The position numbers and the translations under genes are program-made. DNA of 64,000 bases from NCBI GenBank assembly GCA_039111635.1, contig JBCAQO010000005.1:248001-312000 (forward strand), written 5' to 3'. This DNA comes from Heterobasidion occidentale (lineage: Eukaryota > Basidiomycota > Agaricomycetes > Russulales > Bondarzewiaceae). The notes below the pieces were generated by a model, which worked only from the letters and a program-made list of their open reading frames with translations, was not told the origin of the DNA and searched no databases. How positions within the stretch are numbered: the stretch's first letter is position 1; the number at the start of each line of letters is the position of its first letter. Positions 23,022 to 33,746 of the stretch are shown here, piece after piece.

Positions 23022-23860
23022 TCAAGCAGACCTCAACCCTTCCTCGTCGACAACCTTCCACTTACGGAAAGTCTCTCCCAACTTTGCCCACCTCCCTTCG
23101 TCCGCGGCCATCAGCTCCGTCCACTCCTTGGAATTAGTCCCCAACATATCCTCAAGCCATAACAAGCTCGCATAGACGGAGATGTCCGCGAAGGAGGGTG
23201 CGTCGCCCATGACGAACACGGTCCCTTTGCTATTATCTTTCAACCAACCATCGATCTCCGTGAGCCCTTGCCGTGCCGTGCTCCACAGCGCGGTTCGAGC
23301 TTCACCCTGCGGCGTATACTGTTCGAGCGTCTTCCCAAACAAGGCCTCTCGCGTGCGCCGGAAGAACTCCGCGCTGGGAGGATTGAGTTTCAGCGTGGTG
23401 GGCAGCGCGATAAGGGTGAAGATATAACCGCCGACTTTCTGGTCCCAGACGTCGATGAACATCGCGTGGAGGGCGTCCGTACCCGTGGGGACGAGCGTGA
23501 ACGGCGTGCTCGGGTACGTGGCGTCCAGGTACTGCGCGATCTTAAACGAGTCGACGACGACCGCGCCGGTCGCGAGGTCCTGTATGACCGGCATTGTGTA
23601 CAGCGGCTCGCCAGCCCTGGTACCTGTGGGCCCCGCGCCTAACTTCTTGCAGACGGCCGCAATGTCGGGGTACTCGACCCACACGGTCTTGTACGGGAGG
23701 GCCTTCATGTTGAGTGCGAATCTGTGACCGGTCGGGGGCGCGGTGAGTAAGTGCGTGTGTCCGACAGGAGGGATCGGTTCGCGCACCTCGTTTTCCATGT
23801 ATTTGGAGACCACGCTTTCGTGGGGGTCTTAGAGGGGATATCGTACAGAATGATGGTCAT
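23022..23860 (-). CDS. GSTFuA-like (etherase-related) glutathione S-transferase, copy 1
   Basis: Two exons: 23787-23860 (MTIILYDIPSKTPTKAWSPN..WKTR) and 23022-23721, 257 residues, the usual size. The N-terminal thioredoxin-like domain has AWSPNTWKTRFALN, the position of the LigE-type catalytic motif, then PVIQD and DSFKIAQYLD (glutathione-binding cis-Pro and Ser regions). The helical domain ends FVMGDAPSFADISVYASLLW and WKVVDEEGLRSA. White-rot fungi carry many such GSTs, related to bacterial beta-etherases and linked to detoxifying or binding lignin- and wood-extractive-derived compounds; the exact substrate is not predictable. It is the intact member of a three-copy tandem array and carries the best TATTTAAG core promoter. 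Confidence 0.88.
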
Positions 23861-23921
23861 GATGGATATGTGTAAATTGGGTGCTGGATACACTGCTGGA
23901 AATACTCTCGTCCGACGCGCA

Positions 23922-23929
23922 CTTAAATA
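23922..23929 (-). promoter_or_regulatory. TATA-like core promoter of GST copy 1
   Basis: TATTTAAG on the minus strand, about 62 bases before the ATG, followed upstream by GTGCGCGTCGGA. The same position holds TATGTAAG in pseudogene copy 2 (25418-25425), TATTTAGG in copy 3 (26738-26745) and TATTTAAG in the distant copy 4 (44847-44854). Confidence 0.5.
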
Positions 23930-24282
23930 CTCCTCCGCGAAGATGGTAAGAACAGATAGCCATCGATGTCGCAGGTGACTCGTGAGTAAGTGGGGAGACG
24001 GATTGGTAACACGGCCGAAGGGGTTGCTCAGCAGATCAGTGAGGGTAGTAACTTTCACCGACGAGGGCTTCTGGCGAAGCCGTGAATGCACGAAGAGGCA
24101 TGAACCGCCTGCCTGGCCGGCGGTTTCCCTGCGAAAGAGCTCACCAAGTCGATTAGAGATCGACACACATTTTTCTAGGGGTTTGACCAATGACATTTGC
24201 AAGCTGAATTTTTTGAATTCTTCCATCGGATAGCTAGGAAAATGTATGAAGCTGTGTTGTGGAAACTCTTTGTACTACTAGC

Positions 24283-24400
24283 GGGTGACATGACCCCATG
24301 CCGAGGTTAGGGTCAAATAGAGCTTGCATTCGCCTTCCGTCATTCTCCTGCAAAGCGCAGAGATCGACGAGAGTCTCTAGAGTGCACAGGATATTCTGAG
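24283..24400. repeat. Duplicated upstream block A of the GST array
   Basis: Shares GTGACATGACCCCATG, CGAGGTTAGGGTCAA, GCATTCGCCTTC and TCCTGCAAAGCGCAGAGATCG with the blocks at 25603 and 26941. Each block lies a few hundred bases upstream of a minus-strand GST start, so the duplicated unit is gene plus upstream region. Confidence 0.7.
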
Positions 24401-24523
24401 CGTGCATCTACTTTGGGACTATGGATGAATGGCAGCGAATGTCAACATCTGGGCATAAGTATTGGCAAAAGGTGTTTCTTCAAAGGGTATGGTTCAAAGC
24501 GCTACTCCTACAATATGCGTACA

Positions 24524-25366
24524 TCACGCAGACTTCAACCCTTCCTCGTCGACAACCTTCCACTTGCGGAATGCCTCCACCAGCTTTGCCCACCTGCCTT
24601 CATCCGCGGCCATCAGCTCCGTCCACTCCTTGGAATCAGCCCCCAACTTGTCCTCGAGCCATATGACGGTCGAATAGACAGCGGCGTCTGCGAAAGAGGG
24701 TGTGTCGCCCGTGACAAACACGGTTCATTTACCGTTCTCCTTCAACCAACCGTCGATCTCCGTAAGCCCTTGCCGCGCCGAGCTCTATAGCGCGGCTCGA
24801 GCCTCACCCTGCGGCGTATACTGTTCGAGCGTCTTCCCTATCATGGCCTCGCGCATGGGTCGGAAATACTCCGCGCTACGAGGGTTGAGCTTGAGATTGC
24901 TAGGCAGCCCGAGGAGGGGGTCATTTTGGCGCTAATTCCTTGGGCCCAGACGTCGAGGAACATCGCGTGGAAGGCTTTCCTGCCCGCAGGGACGAGGGTG
25001 AACAGCGTGCTCGGGTACGTGGCGTCCGAGTACTGCGCGATATTGAATGAGTCTGAGACAACTGCGCCGGTCGCGAGGTCCTGTATGACCGGCATTGTGT
25101 ACAGCGGCTCGCCGGTCTTGGTACCCGTGGGGCCCGCGCCGATCTTCTTGCAGACGGCCGCGATGTCGGGGTACTCGACCCACACGGTCTTGTACTAGAG
25201 AGCCTTCATGTTGAGCACGAGTCTGCGGCCGGTCGGAAGGGGGGTGAGTGAGTGCACGTTTTCGAGAGGGGAATCAGTTTGCATACCTCGCTTTCCATGG
25301 ATTCAGAGACCACGCTTTGGTGGGCGTGTTCGAGGGGATATCATACAGAATGATGGTGCTCGACAT
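24524..25366 (-). pseudogene. GST copy 2, decayed (GSTFuA-like)
   Basis: Same two-exon layout as its neighbours, with start ATG 25364-25366 and end EEGLKSA at 24524. It carries at least three nonsense changes relative to copies 1 and 3: MKAL-stop-YKT near 25194 (Pro codon lost), a TGG-to-TAG change near 24788, and GGA-to-TGA in NGKGTVF near 24727. There is also a small deletion around 24925-24945 that shifts frame (DVWAQ then out of frame). TGTPSFAD-region residues and the helical end are still highly similar to copy 3. Substitutions as well as indels make true loss likely. Its TATA-like element is also altered (TATGTAAG). Confidence 0.88.
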
Positions 25367-25602
25367 GATGGATTTGTATGAAGTGTTAGCTGTTGAGAGA
25401 CTCTCGTGCGACGCGCACTTACATACCCCTCGAACTCATGGTGAGGATATAATGACAGCCATCGATACCGCAGGTGAGTGAGTGGGAGGACGGATTGGTA
25501 ACGTGTCAAAGATGCTTGCTCAGCATCTTAGGGAAATGTTTGGAATGACAACTTTCATGTAGGAGGGTGTTCGGCGAAGCTAAGGCGTATGAGGCTCTCC
25601 CG

Positions 25603-25740
25603 GGGTGACATGACCCCATGTCGAGGTTAGGGCCAACTAGCGCGCGCATTCGCCTTCTCTGCCATTCTCCTGCAAAGCGCAGAGATCGAGATTCGACAAC
25701 CACTCAGAGTCTCTGAAGTCCACAGGATGTTCTAAGCGAG
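25603..25740. repeat. Duplicated upstream block B of the GST array
   Basis: Second copy of the block described at 24283; about 240 bases upstream of the pseudogene copy 2 start. Confidence 0.7.
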
Positions 25741-25823
25741 GCAATCACAGAAAAATAGCTCTTTTTGTCTGAGAGATTTTTTCATGGGGTATGGTTCGAA
25801 GCGCTACTCACGGACTTTGTACA

Positions 25824-26669
25824 TCATGCAGACTTCAACCCTTCCTCGTCGACGACCTTCCACTTGCGGAAAGCCTCCACCAGCTTTGCCCACCTGCCTT
25901 CATCCGCGGCCATCAGCTCCGTCCACTCCTTGGAATCAGTCCCCAACTTGTCCTCGAGCCATATGATGCTCGAATAGACGGCGGCATCCGCGAACGACGG
26001 TGTGTCTCCCATGACAAACACGGTTCCTTTGCCGTTCTCCTTCAACCAGCCATCAACCTCCGTAAGCCCCTGCCGTGCCGAGCTCCATGACGCAGCTCTC
26101 GCCTCGCCCTGCGGCGTGAACTGCTCGAGCGTCTTCCCAAACGTGGCCTCGCGCGTGCGCCGGAAATACTCCGCGCTGCGAGGGTTGAGCTTCAGCGCGC
26201 TAGGGAGCGCGAGGAGGGGGAAGATATAAGTGCTAATTTTCTGGGCCCAGACGCCAAGGAACATCGCGTGGAACGCTTTCGTGCCTGCGGGGACGAGGGT
26301 GAGCGGCGTGCTCGGGTACGTGGCGTCCAGGTACTGCGCAATCTTGAACGAGTCGGAGACGACTGCGCCGGTCGCGAGGTCCTGTAGGACCGGCAGCGTG
26401 TACAGCGGCTCGCCGTTCTTGATCTGCGTGGGCTCCGCGCCGATCTGCTTGCAGACGCCCGCGATGTCGGGGTACTCGACCCATACAGTCTTGTACGGGG
26501 AGAGCCTTCATGTTAAGTGTGAGTCTGTGGCCGGTTGGGGGCGCGATGAGTGAGTGCGCGGGTTCGAGAGGAGGGATCGGCTCGCGTACCTCGCTTTCCA
26601 CGGGTTCGGGGACCACGCTTTGGTGGGGGTGTTCGAGGTAATGTCGTACAGGATGATGGTGCTTGCCAT
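25824..26669 (-). pseudogene. GST copy 3, one single-base frameshift (GSTFuA-like)
   Basis: Start ATG 26667-26669 (MASTIILYDITSNTPTKAWS) and end at 25824. Exon 2 begins TLNMKALP, then one extra C (run of four where copy 1 has three, near 26500) moves the frame. All of the remaining 220 residues are intact in the shifted frame (VWVEYPDIAGVCKQIG through WKVVDEEGLKSA), with FVMGDTPSFADAAVYSS kept. No alternative splice repairs it. With a single lesion this is either a very young null allele or a base-calling error; otherwise it would be a normal GST like copy 1. Confidence 0.7.
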
Positions 26670-26940
26670 GATGGGTGTGTGCGAAGTGGATGCTGGAAAT
26701 CCTGCTGGGAAGACTCTCGAGACTCGTGCGACGCGCACCTAAATACTCCCCCGCGAAGACGGTGGGAATTGAATTAACACTATCGATGTCTCGGGTGACG
26801 CGTGGGAGGACGGATTTGTAACACGGCCAAGATGCTTGCTCAGCAGCTGAGTAGAGTGGGGTGATAGCTTCCACATAAGAGGGTGTCCGGCAACTGAAGC
26901 CATGAATGGATGAGCGGGTATGAGGGCCTCGTTGTACTAC

Positions 26941-27060
26941 CGGGCGCCATGACCCCATGGCGAGGTTAGGGTCAAGAGAGCTTGCATTCGTCTTCCCCGT
27001 CGTTATCCTGCAATTCGGGAAGGTCGATGGCCTTTCTTAGTCTTTGAAGTCTACGGGTTG
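26941..27060. repeat. Duplicated upstream block C of the GST array
   Basis: Third copy of the block, the most divergent at its 3' part (CCATGACCCCATGGCGAGGT then GTCAAGAGAGCTTGCATTCG). It sits between GST copy 3 and the divergent ATG7 gene, so it may act on both. Confidence 0.6.
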
Positions 27061-27214
27061 CTCCAAAAGCTCATCGAGACCTCGTTTCGAAGCAGATGAA
27101 CCCTGGTGGAACAGGTTGTGTGTATCCACTGACATTACATAAGGGTTGAGGATGACAAACGCCACTCCCTCCCTCTTCTTGGACGAGGCAAAACATCTCG
27201 CTTTTGCGGCAACC

Positions 27215-29842
27215 ATGCCGATTGTACAGTTTGCCCCGTTCTCATCCCTCGTTCAGCCCACTTTATGGCACGAGCTGACGCGATTGAAGCTTGAAGTATT
27301 GCGCTTGTCCGAGGACTCTGTCCCGCTCACCGCGACGTATACGACCGGACGAACCATAAAGGATAGAAATACCGGCCAAGAGGTCGCGCTCGGCTGCAAC
27401 CTCAACGTCGGAGGGGAAGGGTTTGAGAAAGACCATAGGTCTGTTTACTCATACTTGTCAAATCGTGTATTCGTGTGTTGAATGCAAAGTCAGTCTGCCG
27501 TCTTTCTCTGTCGCCGCGCGAGGCGTGTTGAAGAATTACAACACGATCGAGGACTTCAAGAAGGCAGATAAGCACGCTCTGTTCAACCAAACCGCAGACG
27601 AGGTGTGTAATACTCCTCCCAGACGCCGATTTAGTTTATCTAGCGACCACCCTTAGATTTGGGAGAGCATCACCACTAAACGCGATACCTCTGCCCTCAC
27701 CCGTTTTCTCGTGATCACTTTCGCAGACCTCAAGAAATACAAATATTACTACTGGTTTGCGTTCCCAGCATTGGTTGCTAAGCCTTCGTGGGAGATCGCG
27801 AATGACTGGACAGGCGCTCAGGAAGCATTCTCAGCAGACCAGGTGAGCGTCCTTCGTATAGACGTGGATGATCGATCGAAAGTAATCTTCCCAAGTTATC
27901 GTCGATTCATGATAAAATCATCGCATCTCCGTCAGCCTTTTTTCTCGTTCGTCCATCTCCAGAGGCCAAGGGCGTAGACATCGCACCCGTAGAAGAATAT
28001 ACCTCTTTCTTCGCGAACGTCCCGTCTGAATCTGTGAGCCCTTTCCTGCCTATGTGCGAGTCCAGACTCACATGTGTGTATATGCAGCAAACGGTCGCGT
28101 TCATTGATCCATCCCCTCTTCCGTCCAACCCGGGCTGGCCCCTCCGCAACCTGCTCGCATGTCTCCGCGCCTGGCATCCCGAATCGACAAGCACCGTCCG
28201 CGTGCTCTGTTGGCGCGACTCTGAGAAACCCCACGAAGGTGCGCAGTGGCGCAGTCGCTTCGGTGTCCTGAGCGCGCTGGCGCAAGGAGAGGGAAAGCCG
28301 AGCGCGGTTGGGTGGGAGAAGAATGCACAGGGCAAGCTGGGCGCGCGGGTCGCAGATCTGGCGCCGATGATGGATCCGACGAGGTGAGTCATTCGCGTGA
28401 TCTACGCGTCGGTGTCGGTGATGATAGCGTTTGACGACATCGTTTGTTAGACTCGCTGATCAAGCTGTCGATTTGAACCTGAAGCTCATGCGGTGGCGTA
28501 TCTTGCCCTCTCTGGATCTGGAGAAGGTCGCCGCGACGCGCTGTTTGCTCCTTGGTGCGGGCACCCTCGGGTGCTACGTTGCGCGCACGCTCATGGTGCG
28601 TCTACCTTGTGGTGCTCGTTCCCCATCTCACACGTTCTTGACATGACTGTAGGGTTGGGGCATCCGCACGATCACACTCGTCGATTCCGCGCGCGTATCA
28701 TTTTCGAACCCGGTCCGCCAGCCATTGTTCGAGTTTGAGGATTGTTTGAACGGCGGAAAGCCCAAGGCGCAGTGCGCTGCGGACCGTTTGAAGAAGATTT
28801 TCCCTGGCGTAGTGAGTATCCAGCTTCCTGTTCTGATATTCCACAGGGATCTGAATTTGCTCTAGAATGCAACTGGACATTCCCTCTCCATTCCTATGCC
28901 GGGTCACCCGATCCCTCCTGGCTCCACAGAACAGGCCAAGGCAGATGTCGCAGCGCTAGAGAAACTCGTGGATGAGCACGACGTCATCTTCCTGCTGATG
29001 GACTCGCGGGAGAGTCGTTGGCTTCCAACTGTGCTCGGCGCGGCGAAGGGCAAGGTTTGCACGATCCCGATGACGAGAGGAACATGTTCATTGACATTGT
29101 TTCTAGATCGTGATGAACGCTGCGCTTGGATTCGACACCTTCCTCGTGATGCGTCATGGGGCGCGCAAGGCTCCAGCCGAAGGACCTCGACTGGGGTGCT
29201 ATTACTGCAACGATATCGTTGCTCCCGCAGATGTACGCGTTCCTTTTTGACATGCGAGTCCGAAAATCCCATTAACGCTTGGACCACTAGTCGCTGACCG
29301 ATCGCACGCTCGATCAAATGTGTACGGTCACGCGTCCTGGCCTCGCTTCAATCGCAGCATCTACCGCAGTCGAGTTGCTCGTGTCACTCCTCCAGCACCC
29401 ACTCGGGTGAGTTCTTCTAGCTCCTATCGAATACCCACGATCTGAAGACCTCGGGGCCCCAGGATCGACGCGCCTCCCCCTCCCATCGGCGACAAAGGCG
29501 TCTCGGAGGAGGCTGCAACAGGTGTGCTCGGGCTTGTCCCGCACCAGCTGCGAGGCTTCCTTGCACAGTTCAGGAATATGCCGATCGTGGGCGCTGCGTA
29601 CTCCCGGTGTACGGGATGCAGCGAGACCGTACGTGCCGCCACGATCTTCTGTTTCAAACCCACATGACGGTCTTGTGCAGGTCATCAAAGCGTATGAGAC
29701 GCAAGGCTTTGATATGCTGCTCAAGGCGTTCAACGAGCCCGGATACCTCGAGGCGCTGACGGGGCTCGATCAGCTACATGCAGAAGGCGAGGCGGCGCTA
29801 GAGGCTGTCGATTGGGAAGAAGATGCCGAGGACGACTTTTAA
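27215..29842 (+). CDS. ATG7: Autophagy-related E1-like enzyme ATG7
   Basis: ATG7 activates Atg8 and Atg12 for conjugation during autophagosome formation, in the cytosol. I chose ATG 27215 because the family begins with a [20 protein letters not shown] sequence; an in-frame ATG at 27152 would add 21 residues. N-terminal domain: [52 protein letters not shown]1 domain: [15 protein letters not shown], the ATP site [81 protein letters not shown] (zinc Cys pair) and [10 protein letters not shown] with the catalytic Cys. The C-terminal [16 protein letters not shown] and acidic end WEEDAEDDF are typical. About ten short introns; no break seen. Full length and single copy here. Confidence 0.93.
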
Positions 29843-30265
29843 TGACGCGATGTGATCATGCAAGGTTGAGAAGATGCGAATGTGTTCATCGAGCTCTGAT
29901 ATTTGGATACCCCCGTTAAGTGTTGTAATATGCTTACTGTAGCGCGTGTCATGTGTACTGATGAATGTAACTTGTTGATTTGCTGAAAGTGCACCATGCT
30001 TAGACCTAATGAAATGGTAGGTTACTGCATAAGGTCTGTGCTTAGCTTCACCGGCCATCCAGTCTGTTCATCAAAAAGTACATAAATACGAGATCGAGAT
30101 CTCCTGAGATTCCTGGTATTCACTTTCTGCATAGTGCCCTCCTCACATGCACGAACCACGGCGATCCAGACGCTTTGATGGAAGGTTGGGCTTACGTGCT
30201 GTTAGAGAATCCTGAAAGGAAATTCCAATGAAACGATACAAGGCAAACGGCACAAAAACCCATAC
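29843..30265. other. Intergenic spacer after ATG7
   Basis: About 420 bases between the ATG7 stop and the end of the decayed DUF6534 copy on the other strand. AT-richer than its surroundings, likely 3' UTRs. Nothing else recognised. Confidence 0.5.
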
Positions 30266-31793
30266 CTACTTGCCCTGACATTCAGGGTGCCCATTTTCGC
30301 TGTCCACAGAGTCCTGTAAGTGACCGACGAGGGTCAATAATGAGGGGCAATAATGAGAGGCCCCGCTTTCGAGCACAAAGCCCTTACATGGAGGTTCACG
30401 TCAACCGCCATCTGTATGGTCGTAACGGACTTCTGTGTGGATCGTGCCATCAACTTGCTTTGTAGAGAACTCCTGCCATTGAATCTGCACGCCAAGATTC
30501 GTCAGAGAATACAACTACCCCCTCGTAGGAGCGCAAAGCGCGAGACGTACGAAGCGAGGAGCGAGTTGGAGTAGACTGTTTGTAACGGGTGAGCAGCCTG
30601 CTATTTCGCACAAAACGTAGAAAATGATTGCTGACATTTGGCGTAGAATATCGAGACAGAGGCCCAAATGAATATATCTGATTTTTTTTCTTTCAGATGT
30701 ACGCACTCTTCTGGCGACAATGGCTACTCACACTTGTGCGAGTCTACCTGGAACTGCAAGATGTTTGCTGAGTCAAAGTAATAGAGGTTCAAAAGTCGAC
30801 CTACCAGGACCAGCATCAATATCGCGGTGATGCTAGTATTTCGAGAATACATATCATCATTCAGCCCAGAAACCCCAGAGTGGGGAGACATACTCGCACC
30901 TCGTAACAGCGCCAGTCTCTGATAGTGGAATCAGAAGTTGTTCGGTAGCTCTTTGATCAAAGGAAAAGGCCTACCCATTGTCCACAGCATGAGTTTGTCG
31001 ATCAACATATTTGTTCTGATGCTCATTCAGCAGGCGCGGGGGCAACATGACCTAGAGATACGCACCGCTCGAACCCGGCCTTCAGCCGCCACAAGCAATA
31101 CGACATGGTGACCGCGTTTAATGTATCGACGCCACATAGCCAAAACTAGCGTCGTAGTCGCGAGCCCCTGTAGCGTGTGCCAAACTCATGAACGTTCGGT
31201 ACCAGCGTGCTGAACACGAAGATCGCGGTGGAACATGTCACGCGCAGGATAGATCCGATCTACGATAGGATCGGGATTAACAGGCGGTCAGATAACAAGT
31301 AGATCCTGTATGCGCTGTAGGACTACAGAACGGCGTTAGTGAATTGTTGAACGGATGGATTTTCTTTTGAAAACGAGCCTGAACGATGGCGCCAATGACT
31401 CCGTCGAAGATGGCCGATATGTTGATAGTCCAATAAGTGTATTGGAGCATATCGGGCTTCCCATAGAATGTTACCGTGATCCGATACAGATACATCCACG
31501 CGAAAATCGTATGCAAGGTCTCCAATGTCCTGTGCATCACGTCTGATCTGCAGGCAGATTTGAAGACAAGGAAACAACAAACCATATTACGGCGATCTGT
31601 AGGATGGTTAAAGCACATACAGGTGTGAGAGAGAAGACCCATGCCGACCTACCAAGGCACGGATGAACAGCGAATCGTGTGCGGAGTTTTTATGATATAT
31701 ATACACTTGAACAGTTGTGACACCATAAAGGACTGAAGAGATCAAGATCCCAAGTTCCATGGCACCAATAGTAAGACCAATCACTAAAGACAT
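30266..31793 (-). pseudogene. Decayed DUF6534 membrane protein copy with all exons still visible
   Basis: Start ATG 31791-31793 gives MSLVIGLTIGAMELGILISS, nearly the same as the intact gene at 1004. The exon order can be followed throughout: TLETLHTIFAWMYLYRITVT, then YSAYRIYLLSDRLLIPILS followed by an in-frame TAG near 31256, a frame change before VDTLNAVTMSYCLW, then LIDKLMLWTM, ETGAVT, ITAILMLVL, FQVDSHK, YSNSLL and FNGRSSLQSKLMARSTQKS, ending at TAG 30266-30268. The donor after GAIVQ is GC rather than GT. Two lesions inside the core helices argue against function. It is about 30 kb from the two other copies and inverted. Confidence 0.8.
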
Positions 31794-33746
31794 GGTGGGG
31801 AGGACGGGTAGTGGTGAGACACAAACGCTGACAGCTAGGATTTATACATGGGCGACGTCTGACGGATGGACTTTGAAAGGGCAAGTGAAGTGTCAAGGAG
31901 AATGTGAATCAGAAACCTGGATACCGAAGAGAGTGGCTTCCTGATTAGACAGGGAAGATGTGCAGCGATTTTTTGAACGACACTGCCGCATGTAATTCCC
32001 ATGACTTCAACACATCGAGAGAGAACCTGATCATTGATACGTACAGAATTCTACGTCAGGAGACAGGACCTAAACAAAGCAGCTTGACTCGATGGCGCAG
32101 ATCGTTACCTTGGCTTAGGATATCCTTGTCTGTGAGCTGCCTGAGAGTTTGGTCCTGAAGCATGCACTTCAAGATAAGCATACAACGAAGGGAACGATTC
32201 GCTAGGGCGTCGGTTCAACAGGAACGGGCCCGCTGGAGATCTAACGTGGTCTATCTATATCACGAATGATGCGGTATGGGCGGTGCTGGACATAATAGAT
32301 CATAGAGCGTTAGTGGCTTATTTTGATTCAATGAATGGAACGTATCAAGCTAGAGCTCGCCTGGTGGTACACGTGTGGGAGATCTGCAAGAGCGGGTGTT
32401 GGTGTGAGTAATGGATAAGACGCCCTCGATGAGGGACAACGCTTCTTAAGGGACGTCGTCTGCGTAAGGCAGTACCACCACCAAGTATAGATTACTGATG
32501 TTCCGACGCGCGGTGCTAGTGATCTCGCGTCTCAGGGGCGAACGTGTGGAGAGACGGTATGATAGAAAGGTGGGTATCATGACATTCTCATTCTCATCTT
32601 GAAATGCATGAAGGACGGTGCATGAGGAAGCAATGGTAGCTAGAGATCTGACGTGGACTCAGGTTCCCTAAAATGATGTGATGCAAAAGTGTGGCACTGC
32701 AGCAAATTAGACCACTACAGTGCGTTAATGGCTTGTTTTGGTAGATGATGGATTCTGTGACGATAGGGGCGTACCTCAGTGCGCATGTGAGTGATCCGCA
32801 AAAGTGAATGATGAGGTGGGAGGTAACGTCAACACTTCTAAGAGTATGACGTGCCTGTTTTCGTCCGTGTAAGGCCCAACCACCAACTGTGAATGTTCTG
32901 GCGATTTGTTGCTCTTTGTGATTCCATCTATGACGAGACAGCAGTGTCAAAGGACGTTTACGGGAAGATCGATGTCTCAGAGTGTATGAGATATAGAGCA
33001 GTAGTGACTCTACTGGCTTGTTCGCTGCAAGCATGTGGTAACATTGAAATGATGCGGCGTGAAAATCATCAGAGTTAGCTAAAACACCATAGAGAGGAAG
33101 TTGCTTACTCAACAGCGACACGTCCCAGATCCTCGATTGGGATATGCAAAGCGGCTGGCACAAATGTCGACAGCGTTGAGTGATATAGAGAAGTACTGCA
33201 TCACCCGCGAAGATCTGAAGCTGGAATCAAAGACGCGAAGGAAAAGAAGAAGAAACGACTTTCTGGACATACTTCAGGCCCTTACTGATATTCGTATCCG
33301 TTTACTGGGTTTGCAAGGAAATGTCGTTGAGCGCTGAGTAACTGCTTGCCAGACAAGAGTCTACATGAGTACTGACCAGGTTGACGCAGGCCCGCAGGGC
33401 GGCAGAGGTTTGAGACAAGCTGCAGTGTCCGGGGGCCAGCTCACTCCTTTGCCACTCGGAGCCACTCGGAGCCGCACCCGCCTCGACAACTTCGCCATTG
33501 ACCACCGTCGTCTGCCACGACGGTCTGCAAATATCTTCATTGTGTGTCTGCTTCAGACGATTTCAGAAGATTTCAGTAATTTGACATCTCTTGAGTCGCA
33601 AACCAAATTTTCGTTTGACCAATCGCCCAGTACAGGATGCCGACAGACAAAATTGATGCTGACAGGTTGTCTCACTACTTTGTTCGAGACATAACCCCGA
33701 TCTCATTGTTCACACAGTCCCTCTCATTACTGGAGTCTTGTTGCAG
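31794..33746. other. Gene-free region with diverged internal repeats
   Basis: Nearly 2 kb without a supported gene. The upstream part carries the old promoter of the decayed DUF6534 copy (TATAAATC on the minus strand at 31839-31846). Three degenerate copies of one unit can be recognised by GAGATCTAACGTGG...GCGTTAGTGGCTTATTTT (about 32230-32325), AGATCTGACGTGG...GCGTTAATGGCTTGTTTT (about 32645-32740) and a weaker copy near 32960-33025. Open frames here, including the 190-codon minus one at 32594-33163, have no codon bias and no start context. Confidence 0.35.

Noticed and set aside
24524..25366. GST copy 2 as a functional gene with extra introns
   Set aside because: At least three nonsense changes and a deletion; no splice pattern avoids all of them without removing conserved helices.
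32594..33163. 190-codon minus-strand frame
   Set aside because: No codon bias, residues as random DNA, overlaps repeat-like sequence and lacks introns or a family.
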